From Desulfobacterales bacterium (GTDB lineage Bacteria; Desulfobacterota; Desulfobacteria; Desulfobacterales; C00003060), in assembly GCA_013375375.1 (NCBI GenBank), contig JABXJX010000010.1, forward strand, positions 1 through 35,025: a stretch of 35,025 nt of DNA. Direction: 5' to 3'. Shown piece by piece: positions 32,896 to 35,025 of the stretch (position 1 is the stretch's first letter; every line of letters starts with the position of its first letter). Made by a program: the position numbers and the translations under genes. The notes beneath the pieces are model-generated. The model made no database searches. It was not told the DNA's origin and saw only the letters and a list, made by a program, of their open reading frames with translations.

Positions 32896-35025
32896 TCACC
32901 TGTTTTCTCCGGGTGGAACCACAGCTTTTTGGGCCACAATATTGAGACTAATTGGGATCCCGTGAAATTTCATTGTGCTGGTGTCTTTGAAGATCCCGAA
33001 ATCATCAACCACTCTCAGGTTAATGAACCCTGCCTTTATCAGAAATGATTCCAGAATCTCTCGGTTAAATCCAACCTTATGGTAATCATGGGCGCTGGTT
33101 TGACCACCAAACATCATTCGCATTACGTGGAAGCGTTCCTGCAAGCTTAGCTTGTTCTTCATTAGAAACAGATTGGCAAGTTTGTCCATGTCGGGAACGC
33201 TGATGTAAAGCTTGCCACCGAGCTGAAGCACACGGGCCCACTCCTTGAGGACTGCATCAAGTTCGCTTACATAATCGAAGTGTTCCAGCACATGTGAGGC
33301 GTAAATCTCTGAAAAAGTTTCATCACCAAACCGTGACAGATCTTTGGCATCGCCAAGATGATCAACATAGGAAGCAGGCACAGCATTGATTACTTCCCAT
33401 TCTGAGTAAAATGCCGTACCGCCAACGTGCAGTTTTCTTTTTGCCTGGCCCTTTTGTTCGCCTCCTCGAATCAATGTATATCGCGTTTGGGCCGAACTGC
33501 CGAGAGTGGAACTGTTTGATTTTTCGCACCAGCATCGCCACATCTGGCGATAGGCATCCTCTAATGAGCCGGTAAACCGTTGCGCGTCGGTCAGATTCGA
33601 TCGGGTTATCATGTGGCGCAGATTTGTCCTCATCTGTTGCAGCCAATTGAGATCGCCAGCCAAGCGCACTGCAGTATCAACATAGGCATCTGATGTCTCC
33701 GTGATCAGATCAGTTAGCCCGATATTAGAAAGCAGGCTCACTCCCACTCGGGAAGCATGATAGTCCCCTGCCAGTACAATGACCGGTACGCCCATCCACA
33801 CGGCTTCACAGGTAGTCGTCGTCCCATTGTACGGGAATGTGTCTAGGCCGATATCGACCTCATTATAAAGTGACAGATGCTCGGCAAAAGGAGGTAAAAA
33901 GCCGATCAATTTGATTCGGTCGGTAGAAACAGCATTTTGAGCAAACATCGCTTGGAGACGCTGACGCGTTCCTGTGTCAGCAAGAGCTCTTGATTTCATA
34001 ATCAACCGGGCATTGGGTATTGCCGTCATAATTGAGGACCACAAGGCAACTACCTCTGGGGTCACCTTGGAAAGGTTGTTAAAGGAAGCAAAGGTGACCC
34101 TTCCCCTTTCAACCGCAGGCAGCTTCCCAACCTCTGGAACGTCATTGGGTGGGTTATAGCATAAAAACCCGTGCGGTAGCCGCACCAGTTTCTCGGTATG
34201 ATAACGATCCGTCTTATGTAAGGGGTCGGCCCAGGTATCGGTGATTCGATAGTCCATGATTGGAAGACCCGTGGTGTTTGGATAGCCAAGATAGGTTACC
34301 TGGACCGGAGCTGGTTTGCGGGCGAACATGAGCATGCGGTTATAGGCAGTGTGTCCCGCAAGGTCGACGAGAATGTCTATCTGGTCGTCACGTATCAGGT
34401 CAGCCACCTGTTCGTCGGACATTCCGACAATATCCCGCCAACAGCTTGCCAGACCCTTAAAACGATCTGTAACCGTATCGGGACCGACAACATCCGAGTA
34501 ACAAAAAACCTCGAAAGCAGAGCAGTCGTGTGAAGCAAGTATGGCCTCTATAAAGTAGGCCACAGAATGCATACAAAAATCAGGTGAAACATAACCAACG
34601 CGGAGACGCCGGTCTGGTGATTTTTTGTTGAGATGGGGTCGTATCGTGGCTGCCAATGGTGCGGCATGCTGTGCGGCCCATTGCTGATGTTCTGTGAATA
34701 ACTGAACAGTATCAATAGAGCTATTGTAGTGTAAGCTAAATAGAAGGTTGGAATGTGCGACTGCAAAGTCCGGTTTTAACTGTAGCGCCTTCTGATAACT
34801 CGAGACCGCTTCGTCTAACCTGCCCTGATCTTTAAACGCATTACCCAGGTTGTTATATGCCTCTGCGTAATCCGAATTTAATTGCAGCGCTTTTTGATAG
34901 CAGGAGACCGCTTCGCCTAACTTACCCTGACCGTTAAACGCGGCGCCAAGGTTGTTGTATGCTATGACATAATCTGCTTTTAGCTGTATGGCCTTCTGAT
35001 AACTCGAGATCGCTTCGTCCAACCT
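32896..35025 (-). CDS. TPR-GT41 (OGT/SPINDLY-like) glycosyltransferase fused to methyltransferase, N-terminus outside the window
   Basis: The frame is open to the window edge, so the beginning is missing. At least two and a half TPR units (EAYNNLGNAFKDQGRLDEAV) precede the GT41 region: RRLRVGYVSPDFCMHSVAYF, YLGYPNTTGLPIMDYRITD, FASFNNLSKVTPEVV and DTFPYNGTTTTCEAVWMGVP match OGT/SPINDLY catalytic motifs. This is followed by a linker and a SAM-dependent methyltransferase-like domain (FSEIYASHVLEHFDYVSEL, then GGKLYISVPDM). GT41 enzymes O-glycosylate serine/threonine in proteins. With flagellin downstream, flagellin is the obvious target candidate. The fusion could methylate the added sugar. The TPR DNA repeats are near-identical at 102-bp spacing. 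Confidence 0.88.
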   Translation of the reverse strand, partial: RLDEAISSYQKAIQLKADYVIAYNNLGAAFNGQGKLGEAVSCYQKALQLNSDYAEAYNNLGNAFKDQGRLDEAVSSYQKALQLKPDFAVAHSNLLFSLHYNSSIDTVQLFTEHQQWAAQHAAPLAATIRPHLNKKSPDRRLRVGYVSPDFCMHSVAYFIEAILASHDCSAFEVFCYSDVVGPDTVTDRFKGLASCWRDIVGMSDEQVADLIRDDQIDILVDLAGHTAYNRMLMFARKPAPVQVTYLGYPNTTGLPIMDYRITDTWADPLHKTDRYHTEKLVRLPHGFLCYNPPNDVPEVGKLPAVERGRVTFASFNNLSKVTPEVVALWSSIMTAIPNARLIMKSRALADTGTRQRLQAMFAQNAVSTDRIKLIGFLPPFAEHLSLYNEVDIGLDTFPYNGTTTTCEAVWMGVPVIVLAGDYHASRVGVSLLSNIGLTDLITETSDAYVDTAVRLAGDLNWLQQMRTNLRHMITRSNLTDAQRFTGSLEDAYRQMWRCWCEKSNSSTLGSSAQTRYTLIRGGEQKGQAKRKLHVGGTAFYSEWEVINAVPASYVDHLGDAKDLSRFGDETFSEIYASHVLEHFDYVSELDAVLKEWARVLQLGGKLYISVPDMDKLANLFLMKNKLSLQERFHVMRMMFGGQTSAHDYHKVGFNREILESFLIKAGFINLRVVDDFGIFKDTSTMKFHGIPISLNIVAQKAVVPPGENR

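Noticed and set aside
1-35025. tRNA, rRNA and transposase genes
   Set aside because: No cloverleaf, rRNA sequence or transposase-type frame was seen on either strand; small or diverged RNAs could have been missed by eye.

Overview
The window is a flagellar, chemotaxis and c-di-GMP locus from a Gram-negative, sigma-54-using motile bacterium. The closest fit is Desulfobacterota (former Deltaproteobacteria). Reasons: a flgBC-fliEFGH block with a -24/-12 promoter, two NtrC-type activators inside the cluster, a GEMM-I riboswitch, TPR glycosyltransferases beside flagellin, and many short intergenic repeats. The assignment rests on recollection of gene content; no database was searched.

Almost everything is on the minus strand, so transcription runs right to left. 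In that order: (i) 35025-29134, a probable flagellin-glycosylation block: a GT41/OGT-like enzyme fused to a methyltransferase, a GT9 enzyme and a GT2-TPR enzyme. (ii) 29062-27278, flagellin with its own sigma-28 promoter and a strong terminator. (iii) 27262-24957, an exported SBBP-repeat/PKD protein behind a sigma-54 promoter, a c-di-GMP-I riboswitch and an intrinsic terminator. (iv) 23102-24896, an AbiE-type toxin-antitoxin pair, the only plus-strand genes. (v) 22912-17776, a very large fliD, then fliS, a FliT/FlgN-like chaperone and flaG. (vi) 17581-11080, signalling genes: a REC-SHOCT protein, a REC-GAF-HD-GYP phosphodiesterase, a split PilZ receptor, a FlrB-like kinase, an HTH-PAS protein, cheR, a 37-codon cheY remnant and an unknown small protein. 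(vii) 10758-4741, an NtrC-type regulator, a TPR protein and a second FlrC-like activator. (viii) 4738-1, flgB, flgC, fliE, fliF, fliG and fliH (fliH runs off the window).

The promoters form a readable hierarchy. Strong sigma-54 sites precede flgB, the TPR-flrC pair, fliD and the riboswitch leader, with a weaker one before PilZ. Sigma-28 sites precede flagellin and HTH-PAS-cheR, with a second, weaker one before fliD. c-di-GMP appears at three levels: HD-GYP removes it, PilZ senses it and the riboswitch reads it out. A perfect 9-nt complement between aptamer and terminator suggests the SBBP/PKD protein is switched OFF by c-di-GMP, so it would be made in the motile state.

Intergenic space is unusually full of repeats: two MITE-like inverted-repeat elements and many tracts of stuttering 6-9 bp words that recur between distant gaps. 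Some of these abut start codons or supply coding ends.
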